This document shows, in pieces, positions 9,131-20,452 of a DNA stretch of 64,000 nt. The notes beneath the pieces are model-generated. The model was not told the origin of the DNA. It made no database searches and saw only the letters and a list, made by a program, of their open reading frames with translations. The translations under genes were made by a program, and so were the position numbers. The stretch lies in assembly GCF_002776525.5 (NCBI RefSeq), contig NC_045443.1, positions 60,112,129 through 60,176,128 of the forward strand. Reading direction: 5' to 3'. This DNA comes from Piliocolobus tephrosceles. Taxonomy: Eukaryota > Chordata > Mammalia > Primates > Cercopithecidae. How positions within the stretch are numbered: the first letter of the stretch is position 1; each line of letters begins with the position of its first letter.

Positions 9131-12100
9131 AGAGTGACAAGTGAATGACCCTTAGACCATGACAGTGTCCCAGGCAAGGCTGGCACAGAAGAGAGGAAAT
9201 ATAAATGGATAGGAGTGACTTTCAAAGGAGAACAAAGCTTGGTTGTTAAATCCAAAGGATCCAGAGACTGTATCACGATCTGAGAGGCCCAGGATACACC
9301 TTTAACATCTTGCCCTCAAACAAAATTTAAGAACAGGGCATACATCTAAAGTCAAGAGATGGTAAGTTTCTCCAGCTTGCTGTGGCAGCCAGCTACCTTT
9401 TTTTTTTTTTTTTTAATGGTTAGCTGTCTCTGTATTACTCTGAGCCAAATACAGAAGGCACTCCCCAAAGACCACTGCAACGTTTCCAAGCTATTACCAA
9501 GAATTGGGACCTAAGAAACTAGGACACAGCTGAATCAAGACGCTGAGAACCATTTCCTAAGGTCAGAGACTATTCCCTGTTTAGGAAAGTCCAAGACCCA
9601 AAGTGATAAACATTCTCATCCACATAGGCACGATTTCAAATGTCTTTTTCTTTCAAAGGAAATTCAGATGACATTATCTTAAGAACAGCCCAGACACGTT
9701 TATATAGCTTCTGTGCTTTATGTTAATGTAAGAATGAAAAATAAACTGTCTTGCCATTTTCAGTCTCAATACCAAATTGTGTAACACTGAACACTCACCC
9801 TTGGGTTTCTATAACATGAGAACTGAGGAGTGGAAGGAACATGTAGGAGTAGGAGAGAGTCGCAAAACTCATCGCCAAATTGCAACTATTCTGATGCCTG
9901 TCTTCTCCCTAAGGGCAAGTGCTCTCTTGGCCAAAGCTGAGTTCCAACAGGCACTGCCTCCAAGGCAGCAGATGGCCATTCAGTACCCAAGCATTGGTGG
10001 CACCCTCTTTGATATTTACATACGGATTCAAGACTGGGAGAAGTCTTATTGTTCCTTGCTTAGAGGGAACCATCTTGGGTCACACAACCAATGAGTGGTA
10101 TAGCTTAGGTTGGAAGTTCTCAGGCAACAGGGACATGGTTCTGGGATATGAAATTCTAAAACAGGAGTGTTCATGAAGCTTAGAAGCTCTTACTAGGCAA
10201 TGCCCCCAAAAATCCTAATCAGAAGAAACGTGAGTGTTGCTATGGAAACCAGTGAGTTTGCTCTGATCTTAAAAGGTCACACTAAACCTTAGGAAGGCAA
10301 ATCGAAGGAAAAGTGTTTCAGGTGAATGTAAGAAAGAGGATGGCGAGGAAAGGTACATTCAGTCAGAAACCCAAAGGCAAGAATGAACTGAGGATTACAG
10401 AAATCATTCAGACAACAAAATTAGGCTTTAGGAATGGGCTCGTTAGTTAAAATACCATGAATATTTTTCTATATAGCAAATCAAGGATGGAGTATCTCTG
10501 GTGCTTGGGGTTAAGAAAACTTACATTCAGCTTCTTTAAAGAAAATGTTCTTTAGATAGAAAGGAAGAAATGAACATTGGTAGGGCAGAATGAAAGTCCA
10601 AAATGAATCAAAAGATTGTAAAAGAACACTGGGCTGGTTGAAAATGGGTTCATGTCACCTGGCATGGTTTCATGCTTCTTTTCAACAACTTGGAAATTTT
10701 ATTACTGATCCATTGTTGGTGAAATTTAAGGAAGGAATCAGGTAGAACTGGGCATCACTAAGGCCTCTGAAAGTTATCGTGATGTTCTTGTTGACTAGAT
10801 GGGACATTGGGATTGAACAACTTGGAGAATTGTTCTAATAATGAGCATGTCCACAGCATACTAATGAAGATGGGGGCTGGCTCAAGCCTTGCCAAAGCCC
10901 TTCACTCAGCTCTTGCCTGGCAGGCACAAGCTGCAACTTGAATGGTAACACAGAAGGCAAGATCTTCACATCTCCGGTTAGGAGGAAGCCCAGGGTGGTA
11001 GTGCACTTCCTGTCCAACCAAATCAGGATCTGACCATCTGTACATGCTGAAAAATTAAAATAAGGAGCAATAAAAGGCATGGATTTGAGATCTAAAAACA
11101 AAGTGTACAAATACACGAAGGAGAGCAGAAACTTAGGAGATGCTAAACTATGAGAAAGACAAAACAAAACCACCTCTACAGGTGTCAGCAGACAAGTACG
11201 CTTAGTATGCTGTCACCCAAAGCTCTAGCAAACCTTAGGCTCCATTGACAGAAGCCTGATTTAGGAAGACGAAGGTGGAGATCCATAATTTTGCTCTATT
11301 CAAGGCAAATCAGGCCATTTGTTAATGATGCATTCAGTGCTTTATGCAACCCACGAAAGGAGTAGAGAAAAACTAACCTATGGAGGCAAGTAATCAAGAT
11401 GGTAAAAAGACTTAAAACCATGACACACGAGGATATTCAACTTAAAAGAAAACACAAGTGGGCAGGAGAGCTGTTTTGAAATCACGTACAGTCAGATGGG
11501 AGAGGGTGTGTACAGTATCATACCTGTATGTCCCCAGGAGGTAGAACTGGCCCCAAGAGTGGAAATCAGCTGAGCAAGGTGAAACGGGGTTGCCCCAAAG
11601 TCTGAGTTAACCATCATTTGAGGCTTCCATTGGGGGCTGAGTGCCACTTCACAGAAATAATGTGGAAAAGACTGGTTGAATTTAGCCATTTTAGTAGTCC
11701 CTTACAAACCCGACATCCCGTTCAGTGATCAGTTTTCTCCATTGTACCCAGTTGCTGACGGTGTTGAATCCAATGATGTAGCTGCCACATACTATTTTTT
11801 AAGCACACACCCACGTTATGGTTTTCCTTCAGCAAGCATTGGAACAGGCTCCAGTCGGCACTTATGCCCATCTTACGTACAAGTTTCAGTTCTTTCTGCC
11901 CCTACAAACACCGTGTTGCCCAATTTATTTCTTGCAGTCTCTAATCTCAGAAAAAAAAAAGTTATTGTGTTCCCTGACCTAGGGTATGCATATTTTGCTC
12001 TAATTAGAAATACAGTCTATGCTCAGTCTGAGATAGCCACTCTGGAGGCGTATTCTTGGCCAGATCTTTGAAAATCTTGGCAGTATCCTCCTCCCAGGAC

Positions 12101-12394
12101 TTATACTGTGTGAGCAGCCTGCTATTATAGGCTGTTTTCATGGCTGTTGTGTCCGCAGATGCACCAGGCCCATCTGCAAAGGCTTCCTGGTATTGAACAC
12201 AGACCAGGAGATACTATGAAGGCATGCTCCTGCAGTGAGGCACTAAGCACTTTCTGAAGAGACTGGGGGCCCCTCGCCTACAGAGTAGTCAGCTCTCGAC
12301 TGAGCGCTCAACATCTGCTTCTAGTATCACTGCCCGAGCTCCTTCAAAAGCATTTTGTTCCAAGGTACCAGACAATAAGGTAATAGTAATTAGC
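9131..12394. other. 3.3 kb with no recognised repeat
   Basis: One of the longest stretches in which I recognise no interspersed repeat, apart from a 17-base T-run at 9398-9414. Open frames of 105 codons (9777-10094, plus), 112 codons (10835-11173, minus) and 131 codons (11676-12071, plus) show no known domain. A sequence matching the RFX X-box pattern lies at 10236-10249. The lack of repeats could mean functional constraint or simply very old, diverged repeats. Confidence 0.45.
10236..10249. promoter_or_regulatory. RFX X-box-like site
   Basis: 'gttgctatggaaac' fits the imperfect-palindrome pattern GTTGCYATGGNAAC bound by RFX-family factors. A single site of this length can occur by chance, and no gene is visible nearby. 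Confidence 0.35.
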
Positions 12395-12590
12395 ATCAGT
12401 TGAGCTTACCAACTCTGCTGAACACTAGGCGGATTCTCTCTCTCTTTATTCTCTGAACTCCCCTTGAAATATATATGATTTTCCCCATTTTGAGATGAAG
12501 TAAACCAAAAGAAGTCATATGGCTGTTAAGTGGCCCAGCACAAGTCCCCTCTCAGACCCCGGACTGCCTGCAATCTTAAAGCATTCTGTT
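12395..12590 (-). repeat. MIR SINE
   Basis: Reverse-complement MIR: 'ttgagcttaccaactctgctg' region, 'gattttccccattttgagatg', 'aagtggcccagcac' and 'ggactgcctgcaatcttaaag'. Confidence 0.65.
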
Positions 12591-12794
12591 CCGCCTGACA
12601 CAGCCACACCGGGTGAATGAATGATTCACATCCACATTTGCAGAGTGAAACCAGGAGAACACACAGGAATGATTCAGAGGTTTGCTGTATTAGATATTCA
12701 ACTCCCAGTCAATTACTATTATTTTGTATTTGCAGGAAAGTTTGTCCAGATATTTTAAATAAAGAAGAAGAAAGAGGTAAGGCAGAAGCCCTCT

Positions 12795-13102
12795 TTTTTT
12801 GTTTTTGTTTTTCTTTTTTTGAGACGGGGTCTTGCTCTGTCATCCAGCCTGGAGTGTAGTGGCGCCATCTCGGCTCACTGCAAGCTCCGCCTCCCCAGTT
12901 CATGCCATTCTCCTGCCTCAGCCTCCTGAGTAGCTGATACTACAGGCGTCCACCACCACGCCCGGCTAATATTTTGTATTTTTAGTAAAGACTGGGTTTC
13001 ACCATGTTAGCCACGACGGTCTCAATCTCCTGACCTCATGATCTGCCCGCCTCGGCCTCCCAAAGTGCTGAGATTACAAGCGTGAGCCACCGTACCCAGC
13101 CT
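12795..13102 (-). mobile_element. Full-length Alu (AluY type)
   Basis: A T-rich tail and 'gagacggggtcttgctctg' lead a complete reverse-complement Alu ending 'cgtacccagc'. Ten-bp direct repeats 'gaagccctct' occur at 12785-12794 and 13103-13112. The left/right-arm wording ('catgccattctcctgcctc', 'ctcgatctcctgacctcatg' type) favours AluY. Confidence 0.92.
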
Positions 13103-13112
13103 GAAGCCCTCT

Positions 13113-13553
13113 ATTTTAATGTCTAATACTAAATTTTACTTTGTTCTCAATGCCTGTTTCTATTTTTAAAATGTTATCTATACTGAAAAGGAAACATGTT
13201 CTTCATCCCTGCTTTGATCCCCATCACAGTGTGGCACACGATGGAGATGGAAAGAATCTACCCAGGGCACTACCTGAGAAGAAAACCTCAGGAGGAAATA
13301 ATGCACCACGGTTTGATTCCTCTTATAGAACAGCTGGTTTCAATTTGATACTATTTTTTGCTAATTTTAGTTTTTACTGAAGACAGAAGTAGCTTTAACG
13401 CTTGATGGTTTGGTTTTTAAACTGTGTTTTAAGGAACACTACCAGGCCTAAAAAGGGTCCCAGGGGAGGATGGTGGCTGGAGGGTGGGGGTTGGAGTTCT
13501 AAGATTCGGTTTGAAACAGTGGTTACGCTTAAAACAAACAAACAGAAAAAAGA
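13113..13553. other. No recognised feature
   Basis: Unassigned DNA between two Alus. It includes a short G-rich patch (13465-13500). Confidence 0.4.
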
Positions 13554-13860
13554 GGCCAGGCACGGTGGCTCACGCCTGCAATCCCAGTACTCTGGGAGGC
13601 CGAGGCAGGTGGATCACCTGAGGTCAGGAGTTTGAGACCAGCCTAGCCAACATGGCGAAACCCCATCTCTACTAAAAATACAAAAATTGGCCAGATGTGG
13701 TGGCAGGTGCCTGTAGTCCCAGCTACTCGGGAGGCTAAGGCAGGAGAATCGCTTGAACCCATGAGGCGGAGGTTGCAGTGAGCCAAGATCGCACCATTGC
13801 ACTCCAGCCTAGATGACAGAGCGAGACTCTGTCTCAAAAAAAAAAAAGAAAGAAAGAAAA
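13554..13860 (+). mobile_element. Full-length AluS
   Basis: Starts 'ggccaggcacggtggctca', with 'gatcacctgaggtcaggag' and 'caacatggcgaaacccc' marking AluS. It ends in an A-rich tail with GAAA units at 13845-13859. Confidence 0.93.
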
Positions 13861-14172
13861 CCACTGCTTGACGGTATCTGTGAGATAAAAATATTTTCCC
13901 TCGTCCAGAGCACCTGCAAGTGGATTCTATTCTTTTGGAAGCTGATGTCGATGTTTAGAACAGAAGTCCATTTTCACCATATAGGCTTGGTCTATAGGTG
14001 GGGGCGGGGGCAGGAGGTCCCAGTGAGTTACCATTTAGCAGGAAGTATTTCTTTTGCTATTTTCCTTCTATATCCTCCTCTGGAGGCTGTGGTGGATCTT
14101 CTCTCCTCCTCAAAATAGATATAAATGATATGAAATAAACCTGGTTGCACATTAGAATATTCAGTAGTGCTT

Positions 14173-14654
14173 CACGTATGTTTATTGCAGCACTATTCAC
14201 AATAGCAAAGACTTGGAACCAACCCAAATATCCATCAAAAATAGACTGGATAAAGAAAATGTGGCACATATACACCATGGAATACTAGGCAGCCATAAAA
14301 AAGGACGAGTTCATGTCCTTTTTAGGGACATGGATGAAGCTGGAAACCATAATTCTCAGCAAAATAAGGACAGAAAACCAAACACCGCATGTTCTCAGTC
14401 ATAAGTGGGAGAGTGGGAGTTGAACAATGAGAACACAGGGACATAGGGAGGGGAATATCATACACTGGGGCCTGTTTGGGGATGGGAGGTTGGGGGAGGG
14501 ATAGCGTTAGGAGAAATACCTAATGCAAATGACAAGTTAATGGGTGCAGCAAACCAACACGGCACATGTATAACTATGTAACAAACTTGTACGTTGTGCA
14601 CATGTACCCTAGAACTTAAAGTATAATAATAAAAAAAAATTTTAATTTAAAAAG
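14173..14654 (+). mobile_element. 5'-truncated L1 (L1PA/L1PB type) with TSD
   Basis: The block covers the last part of ORF2 and the 3' UTR of a primate L1, ending in 'gtaccctagaacttaaagtat' and an A-rich tail. Imperfect 18-bp direct repeats 'gaatattcagtagtgctt' (14155-14172) and 'gaatattctgtagtgctt' (14655-14672) flank it with one mismatch, marking a single retrotransposition event. The ORF2 remnant is broken and not functional. Confidence 0.95.
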
Positions 14655-14672
14655 GAATATTCTGTAGTGCTT

Positions 14673-16090
14673 AAAACTGGTATTGCTGGCCAGGCGCCAC
14701 TGCACACTAATTAAATGGGAATCTCTGGGAAGTTGGGTTAGCTTTGGCATTTCTGAAATATGCCTCGGGTGATTGTGTTGGGCAGCTAGGGTAGACAGCC
14801 TGGATTAGACACTCTATTCTAAAGTCATTTATGCCACAGGCAAATGTCTACAGGTCTGCCAAACTTTTATTATCGAAGATCTTTATTTTTCAAAACCTAC
14901 AAACTTTAAAAGTTGACCTTTGGAAAATGAATTTTACTCTGACCTAAGCATACTCGTTGAAAGGAGAGGGAACAAAGTTGTTAAAATAGAACAATTATGC
15001 ATGCATACACATGCATATGCACACAAACACTCACATAAAATACCTCTCTGATATAATTTAGATGTAATTTAGTAGAAAACAGGCTCTAACGAAGTCAAGG
15101 AATGAATTTGCAAAGATCAAGTTTGGCTAGGATGATTGCGGGGGCAGGGTATTAAGTCCCCTCTTCATTTGGCCAATTCCTACACAACTCAGAGATTGTA
15201 ACTTCCGTTATTTCTTTGTGAAACCTTTGCTGAGCCCCAAGACTAGATCGGGGGGCTTCCCCTGCCTGCCAGAACCCAGCAGGCACTTGAGTTTGCAACC
15301 CCCAGCCTGGAAGCTGCACCATAAAGGCATGCACATTTATACACTTGAGGGTAGACAATCTGATTTCCCCCAGTGCATGCCGTGATCACCCTCCATCAGC
15401 ACTCCCGATTCCATTCTCCTTGTGTCTTCCTCTGACTGGGAATCAGCTATAAAGTTGGCCTCCTTTGCTCCTCCCCAGGCTGGGAAGAGAAAGTTGTGCC
15501 ATTCAGCAGACTTACGCCACCACTATTCTTTCACTTGTCCCGTGCTTAGCTCCACCTCAAAACATTTCTAAGAAGCTCAGCCTGTTTTTCTCTCTTCCTT
15601 CCTCAACCCCTTATGTGTGAACATTCCCTTCTCCAGGTGCTTGCCCTGCTACCCCACATGATCCACCGAGTGGAGTCACCTGATTCTAACTACCATGCAT
15701 ATGCTGAGGAACCATTCTCTGTGTCTGCAGCCCAAACTCCTAATGAGCTCTTAGACCCACATTCGTGAGCAAGATACATGACGGTCCACAGGCACTTTAG
15801 AACTTCAGCAAGCCACAGAACTCATCAACTACTCCCCTCCACCCTCGAATGATGTAACTCCAATCTCAGTGAATCTAACATAAGAAGGCACAAAGTTGCC
15901 CTAGTAAGAAAACTGGGAGTCATCTGTGATGGCTTGGTGGTGTCCATTTGGCCAGGCTAAACAATATCCCCAGAATTCCCTTTCTAGTATGTTTCTGGTT
16001 AGGGCAGGCAACAAGGAAGACCTTCTCCTGAAAGTTAGCAGATGGAAGGGAGGCATGGCCATCTGTAGCACCCACACTCACCCACTCAAA
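14673..16090. other. No firmly recognised feature
   Basis: Mostly unassigned. A CA/TG-rich patch ('catgcatacacatgcatatgc') lies near 15000-15030. No domain-bearing frame. Confidence 0.4.
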
Positions 16091-16099
16091 TATACAATC

Positions 16100-16510
16100 C
16101 AACACAAATCTAGGTGCTGCTGTGAAGGGATTTTGCAGATGTAACTAAAGTCCCTAATCAGGTGACTTTAAAGGAGATTATCCTAAATGAGCTGATAATC
16201 AGTGGAAGGCAGAGAGGAGAGAGAGATACAAAGAGAAAAGGGAAAGAAGAGAGGAAGGGAGGGGGAGGGGGGGAGAAAAAGAAAGAGAAAGAATGTTGCA
16301 GGAGAAGGGGGGGAAAAAGAATTGCTTCCTATCTGTGGGCAACAAGATTCAGTCTATGGGATTCCAAGTTGCCTAGCCAGTTCTCAGCTGCATAAGCCAG
16401 TTCCTTGCAGTGCATCCCTTTGATTCATACATATTTAGATACTCACCTACTTGCTTTGTAGCTACTTGTTCTGTTTCTCTGGTTGCACCCTGACAAACCC
16501 TGACATCAAT
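16100..16510 (+). mobile_element. Possible ancient LTR fragment
   Basis: 'gctgtgaagggattttgcag', 'taaagtccctaatcaggtgac' and, at the far end, 'cagctgcataagccagttcc' and 'gttctgtttctctggttgcac' resemble old ERVL-type LTRs. The middle is replaced by a purine tract. Family not assigned. Confidence 0.45.
16203..16320. repeat. Polypurine (GA/GGGA) tract
   Basis: About 115 bp almost entirely A and G on the plus strand, with runs 'gggagggggagggggggag' and 'agaagggggggaaaaagaa'. Encoded 'peptides' here (RE/KK/GG-rich) are artefacts of low complexity. Confidence 0.85.
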
Positions 16511-16720
16511 GTTGCCTCTTCCCTCCTCACCTCAGTTCAAATCAAGTTGATTCCATCTCTTTAATAGTTCTCTAATTCAATCCCTCCTCTCCATAAACAC
16601 GGTCAATGCCTTAGTTCCAGCTGCCATTGCTTGCTTGGCATAATGCAAAACTCACCTACATGGGTCTCCCTGCCTCTGGTTTCCCTCTTCACCAATCTAC
16701 CCTCCAGATCAGCCTTGTTC
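16511..16720 (+). repeat. Ancient LINE fragment (L2/L1M type), tentative
   Basis: 'gttccagctgccattgcttgc' followed by 'gggtctccctgcctctggt' echoes the old LINE block 'gcctggattactgc ... ctggtctccctgcttc'. Diverged. Confidence 0.4.
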
Positions 16721-17639
16721 AATAGAAGCTTCTATGATGGACATACTCTAGATCTGTCCTGTCCAATATAGTAGCCACCAGCTACATATTTAACAGCACA
16801 ATTCTAGACTACCGGGTTTTGTCCTAAAAAATCCAAGAAACATGCCAAATAATTCAGACATTTCTCAAAAACAAAGCATGTCAAATACTGGAAAATGTCC
16901 AACAATACTAATAAATAAAATGAAAGTAAATCTATACATATGCAAAAGATGGGGGAATATATTAAGCTATGATGATAAACTCTGTGTATTGGAACTCTTC
17001 AACTCATCCAATAAACGATTGCTAAACACCTACACACTATGTGCCAGGTGCCCTGCTACAGTCTGGAGATTGTTAGACTGGACAGTCTCTGTTTTGCTAC
17101 CTTACAGAGGCTTTACATACCAGATTAAGTAGCGACGCAAAGTCTATCCTGTGTGGTGAGAGGTATAACAGGTGCTAGAGCTGGGGCAGGCAGCCAAGGC
17201 TTTGCCCCAGGGCACTGACCTTAGGAGAACCCCAAAGTCAGATAACATGTAATTGTAACAACCACATATTTAAAGCCCCTCCAGTCTCAGATGCACCTCT
17301 AGCAGCTTCTAGGAATGGACAGAGCTAGAGACTTGGATCAGAGGCAGCCCAGCAGTCCTTGGAAACAGGGGCAGAGTGGGGCTGTCCCAGTTGTATCCCT
17401 TTCGTTGCAAGGACAAAGCACCATTCTCTTTGCTAACCACATTCCAAAATGGTAAGCTAGGTCCTTCAGGGTCCTAAGGGAGCCAACAGAAGGGCAAACA
17501 CAAACCCAGGTCAAGTATTTATTCTTTGCTGTTTTCTGTGCTTTCTGGTATTTTCATAATAGAAATATTGCTTTATTTCAGAAATGCAAGTCTGATGTCA
17601 CTTCTGTGTAAAAATTCCTTAGAAATACCGTGCAGTTTT
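16721..17639. other. No recognised feature
   Basis: 'ctgtcctgtccaatatagtag' at about 16755 resembles a common mammalian MITE motif, but the match is too short to name. The remainder is unassigned. Confidence 0.35.
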
Positions 17640-17940
17640 CTGAACTGTCTCACATATACCCCCAGTGCGGTTTCACGCCTCAGTGCCTTTGCACGTGCAG
17701 CTGCTTCTGCTTGGCATGGCCACCCTCCACCCCCACCACCACTCCCCAGCCCCATCTGTTTGGCAAAGGCCTGTTCATCCTCTGAAACTCAGCCTAAATA
17801 GCTCTCCTGTGAAATTTTTCACTCCTCAGAAAGAATCACTGTAGTATATTTATTTATTTCTGTGAATAACCTCCACTAAAATTCTTGAGGTCAGAAACAG
17901 TTTTTACTAGCCTAGCACCTAGCCCTGAATCTGGTATTAC
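17640..17940 (+). repeat. L2-type LINE 3' fragment
   Basis: 'cctcagtgcctttgcacgtgc', 'tcatcctctgaaactcagcc', 'tatatttatttatttctgtg' and 'ttgaggtcagaaacagtttt' follow the order of L2-type 3' ends. A 60- to 91-codon frame overlapping it is not a gene. Confidence 0.55.
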
Positions 17941-18980
17941 AGAAGAAAGGAACTTCTCATTCCACCCCTCTCCATCCTGCTCACTTCTGCCCACCTGAAG
18001 CTCTCCTCATCCAAGGGATGGGGAGAAGTTGCTAATCTGCTTCCTCTGAACACAGGACGATGACAGGCCACCGTAACCAGCCATGGAGTAACAGGGTCTC
18101 ATGAAGCAGGAACTCGGGACTCCCAACTGAACCAGTACTGCCCCCATCCATTACCCCTGGGCTCCATGGGTGGGTCAATGGACTTGGTGGCCTTTAATCT
18201 GAGTTAGGGTGCAGTACTAGATGCTTTTGAAGCTTCATGAAGTAGATTCTCAGTCCCAAGTTAGAAACCTCCCAGAATCTCAAAGCAGGGCATGAAGTAC
18301 TAGCAGGGCACAATATAAACATTCCTGGCCTTTGGGTAAATTACATCAACATAGCACCCAAACCTGACCATTGATCTCTAACATGAACAATACGGCAAAC
18401 CATGTTTGAAAAGACTAACCTGCTTATAGTAAGAACATACTAGAAGCAAGAAGGACTAGATTCTAATCGTGGAAAACTTGTGTACCATTAATAGTCTCTA
18501 CTTTGTCACTTGTAAAATGAATGCACTGAGGATAGAGTAAACTATCCTGATTATATGGCGTTTGAGTTTTCTAAAATACCTTGCCAGGACCCAAACCAAC
18601 AATTCAAAGCTCAGGAATTAACGCCAGCAGGAGGCATTTCCTCACATAATTGCATCCTTCTCAGACAGCTGGATTCTGTGTCGTTAGAAGAAGAAAAAAG
18701 ACAACAGAGTCTGAGGCCTATTTCTGAGATTCTCAGTATTCTGCTGCAGCTTCGCATGCATGTGACAAGTCACCTGGAGAGGCCCCTCTGACAGAGATGA
18801 GACCAGACAAAAGAACACCGAGTCCCAGAGGGAATCACACCAGATGCTATTAATGTGACCAAACTTGAACTCAAATGTTCAGATTACACTGCCTGGTGAC
18901 CCCATGCCTGGCAAATCAGTGAGATGAAATCTCTTACAGATACTGAATTTGTACTAGTTGATTAGATTACTTATCATGAA
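17941..18980. other. No recognised feature
   Basis: About 1 kb without a repeat I recognise. A short MIR-like patch ('tttgtcacttgtaaaatgaatg') lies near 18500. No convincing frame. Confidence 0.4.
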
Positions 18981-18992
18981 ATATCAAGTATA

Positions 18993-19349
18993 GGCCGGGC
19001 ACGGTGACTCACGCCTGTAAGCCCAGCACTTGGGAGGCTGAGGCGGACAGATCACCTGAGGTCAGGAGTTCGAGACCAGCCTGGCCAACATGGTGAAACC
19101 CTTTCTTTACAAAAGTACAAAAAAAAAAAAAAAATAGCCAAGTGTAGTGGTGGGCACCTGTAATCCCAGCTATTTGGGAGGCTAAGACAGGAGAATCACT
19201 TGAATCTGGGAGGCAGAGGCTGCAGTGAGCTGAGATCATGCCACTGCACTCCAGCCTGGGCAACAAGAGCAAAACTCTGCTGAAAGAAAGAGAGAAAGAG
19301 AGAGAGAGAGAGGGAGGGAGGGAGGGAGGGAGGGAAGGAAGGAAGGAAG
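18993..19349 (+). mobile_element. AluS with long GA/GGGA/GGAA tail microsatellite
   Basis: Full-length Alu starting 'ggccgggcacggtgactca'. Its A-tail has become GAAA, then GA, GGGA and GGAA arrays at 19281-19349. Imperfect flanking repeats 'atcaagtata' and 'atcaggtgta' fit a target-site duplication. Confidence 0.9.
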
Positions 19350-19487
19350 ATCAGGTGTAATTTTGCCTTGATTTATTAAAAATAAGAGACCTATTAGGAA
19401 TGGGTGGATCCTGGAACAGAAGACAAGACAGTGGAAAAGCTGGTTCTGAACTAAGCTCGTACTTCAGTTAATAGTAGTAATATGGTA

Positions 19488-20452
19488 TTGTGTATTGGTT
19501 TTCTACTGCTAGGTAACAATTTACCACAAACTTACAACATACGTTTATTATCTTGTAGTTTCTGTAGGTCAGAAATCTGGGCACAGCAGAGTTGAATCTC
19601 ACAAAACTAAAATTAAGGTGTTGGCACGTCAAGATTCTCATTTGGAGATTGAGATCCACTTTCAAGATCATCCTGGCTGCTGGCAGAACTCAGTTCCTCG
19701 CAGCTGCAGGATTGAGGGTGTATTAATCTATTTTCATGCTGCTGATAAGGACATACCTGAGACTGGGAAGAAAAAGAGGTTTAATTGGACTTACAGTTCC
19801 ACATGGCTGGGGAGGCCTCAGAATCATAGCAGGAGGCGAAAGGTACTTCTTACATGGTGCCGGCAAAAGAAAATGGGGAAGAAGCAAAAGCAGAAACCCC
19901 TGAGGAATCCATCAGATCTCATGAGACTTATTCACTATCACGAGAATAGCACAGGCAAGACCAGCTCCCATGGTTCAGTGATCTCCCCCTGGGTCCCTCC
20001 CCAACACATGAGAATTCTAGGAGATATAATTCAAGTTGAGATTTGGGTAAGGACACAGCCAAACCATATCAGAGGGCCCTGTTTTCTTGCTGGCTATTGA
20101 TCTCAGCTCCTAGAGGACACCTGGCTCCTTCCTTAGGCAATTCACAACAGGGCTCTTCCCTGTTGCTAGGACAGCAAAAGAGGGTCGGCTGCTGCTTCTT
20201 GTCTGTCATAAGGGTTCATCTGATTAGCAGGCCCACCTGGGATAACCTCCCTTTTGAAAACTCAGAGTCTACTGATGAGAAACCTTAGTTACACCTGTAA
20301 AATCCCTTCTACCATGTAATGTACCACAATGACAGTGTGCTATTTCCCATTATATTCACAAGTCCTGCCCACACTCAAGGGGATTACACAGGGTATATAC
20401 AATAAGGGGCTGGAATCTTGGGAGTCAACTTATAATTCTGCCTACCATTGGC
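19488..20452 (-). mobile_element. Ancient MLT1-like LTR split by a THE1 LTR
   Basis: The left part (19488-19718) reads 'gtaacaatttaccacaaac', 'gtttattatcttgtagtttct' and 'gtaggtcagaaatctggg'. The right part (20077-20452) ends '...tcaacttataattctgcctacca'. Together they give the reverse complement of an old MaLR/MLT-type LTR. It is interrupted by the THE1 LTR at 19719-20071. Confidence 0.65.
19719..20071 (-). mobile_element. THE1 solo LTR (ERVL-MaLR) with perfect 5-bp TSD
   Basis: A 353-bp reverse-complement THE1 LTR begins 'tgtattaatctattttcatg' and ends 'cacagccaaaccatatca', the complement of the family start 'tgatatggtttggctgtg'. Perfect 5-bp duplications 'gaggg' occur at 19714-19718 and 20072-20076. 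It is a solo LTR with no internal region. The 160-codon frame crossing it is repeat-derived. Confidence 0.95.

Noticed and set aside
10835..11690. Two possible minus-strand exons (acceptor-like 'atttttcag' at about 11047, donor-like 'cag|gtatga' at about 11523)
   Set aside because: Frames do not match any protein I know, and the two signals are not joined by a consistent reading frame. Too weak to list as features.
11676..12071. 131-codon plus-strand frame
   Set aside because: No family recognised and no Kozak, splice or conservation evidence available. Left as unassigned DNA.
15000..15035. CA-repeat microsatellite
   Set aside because: The purine-pyrimidine pattern is broken every few bases and is too irregular to call a microsatellite.
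16162..16423. Lysine/glutamate/glycine-rich frames
   Set aside because: They are produced by the polypurine tract, low complexity rather than protein.
19618..20100. 160-codon frame
   Set aside because: It spans an MLT-like LTR and the antisense of a THE1 LTR, so it is repeat-derived.
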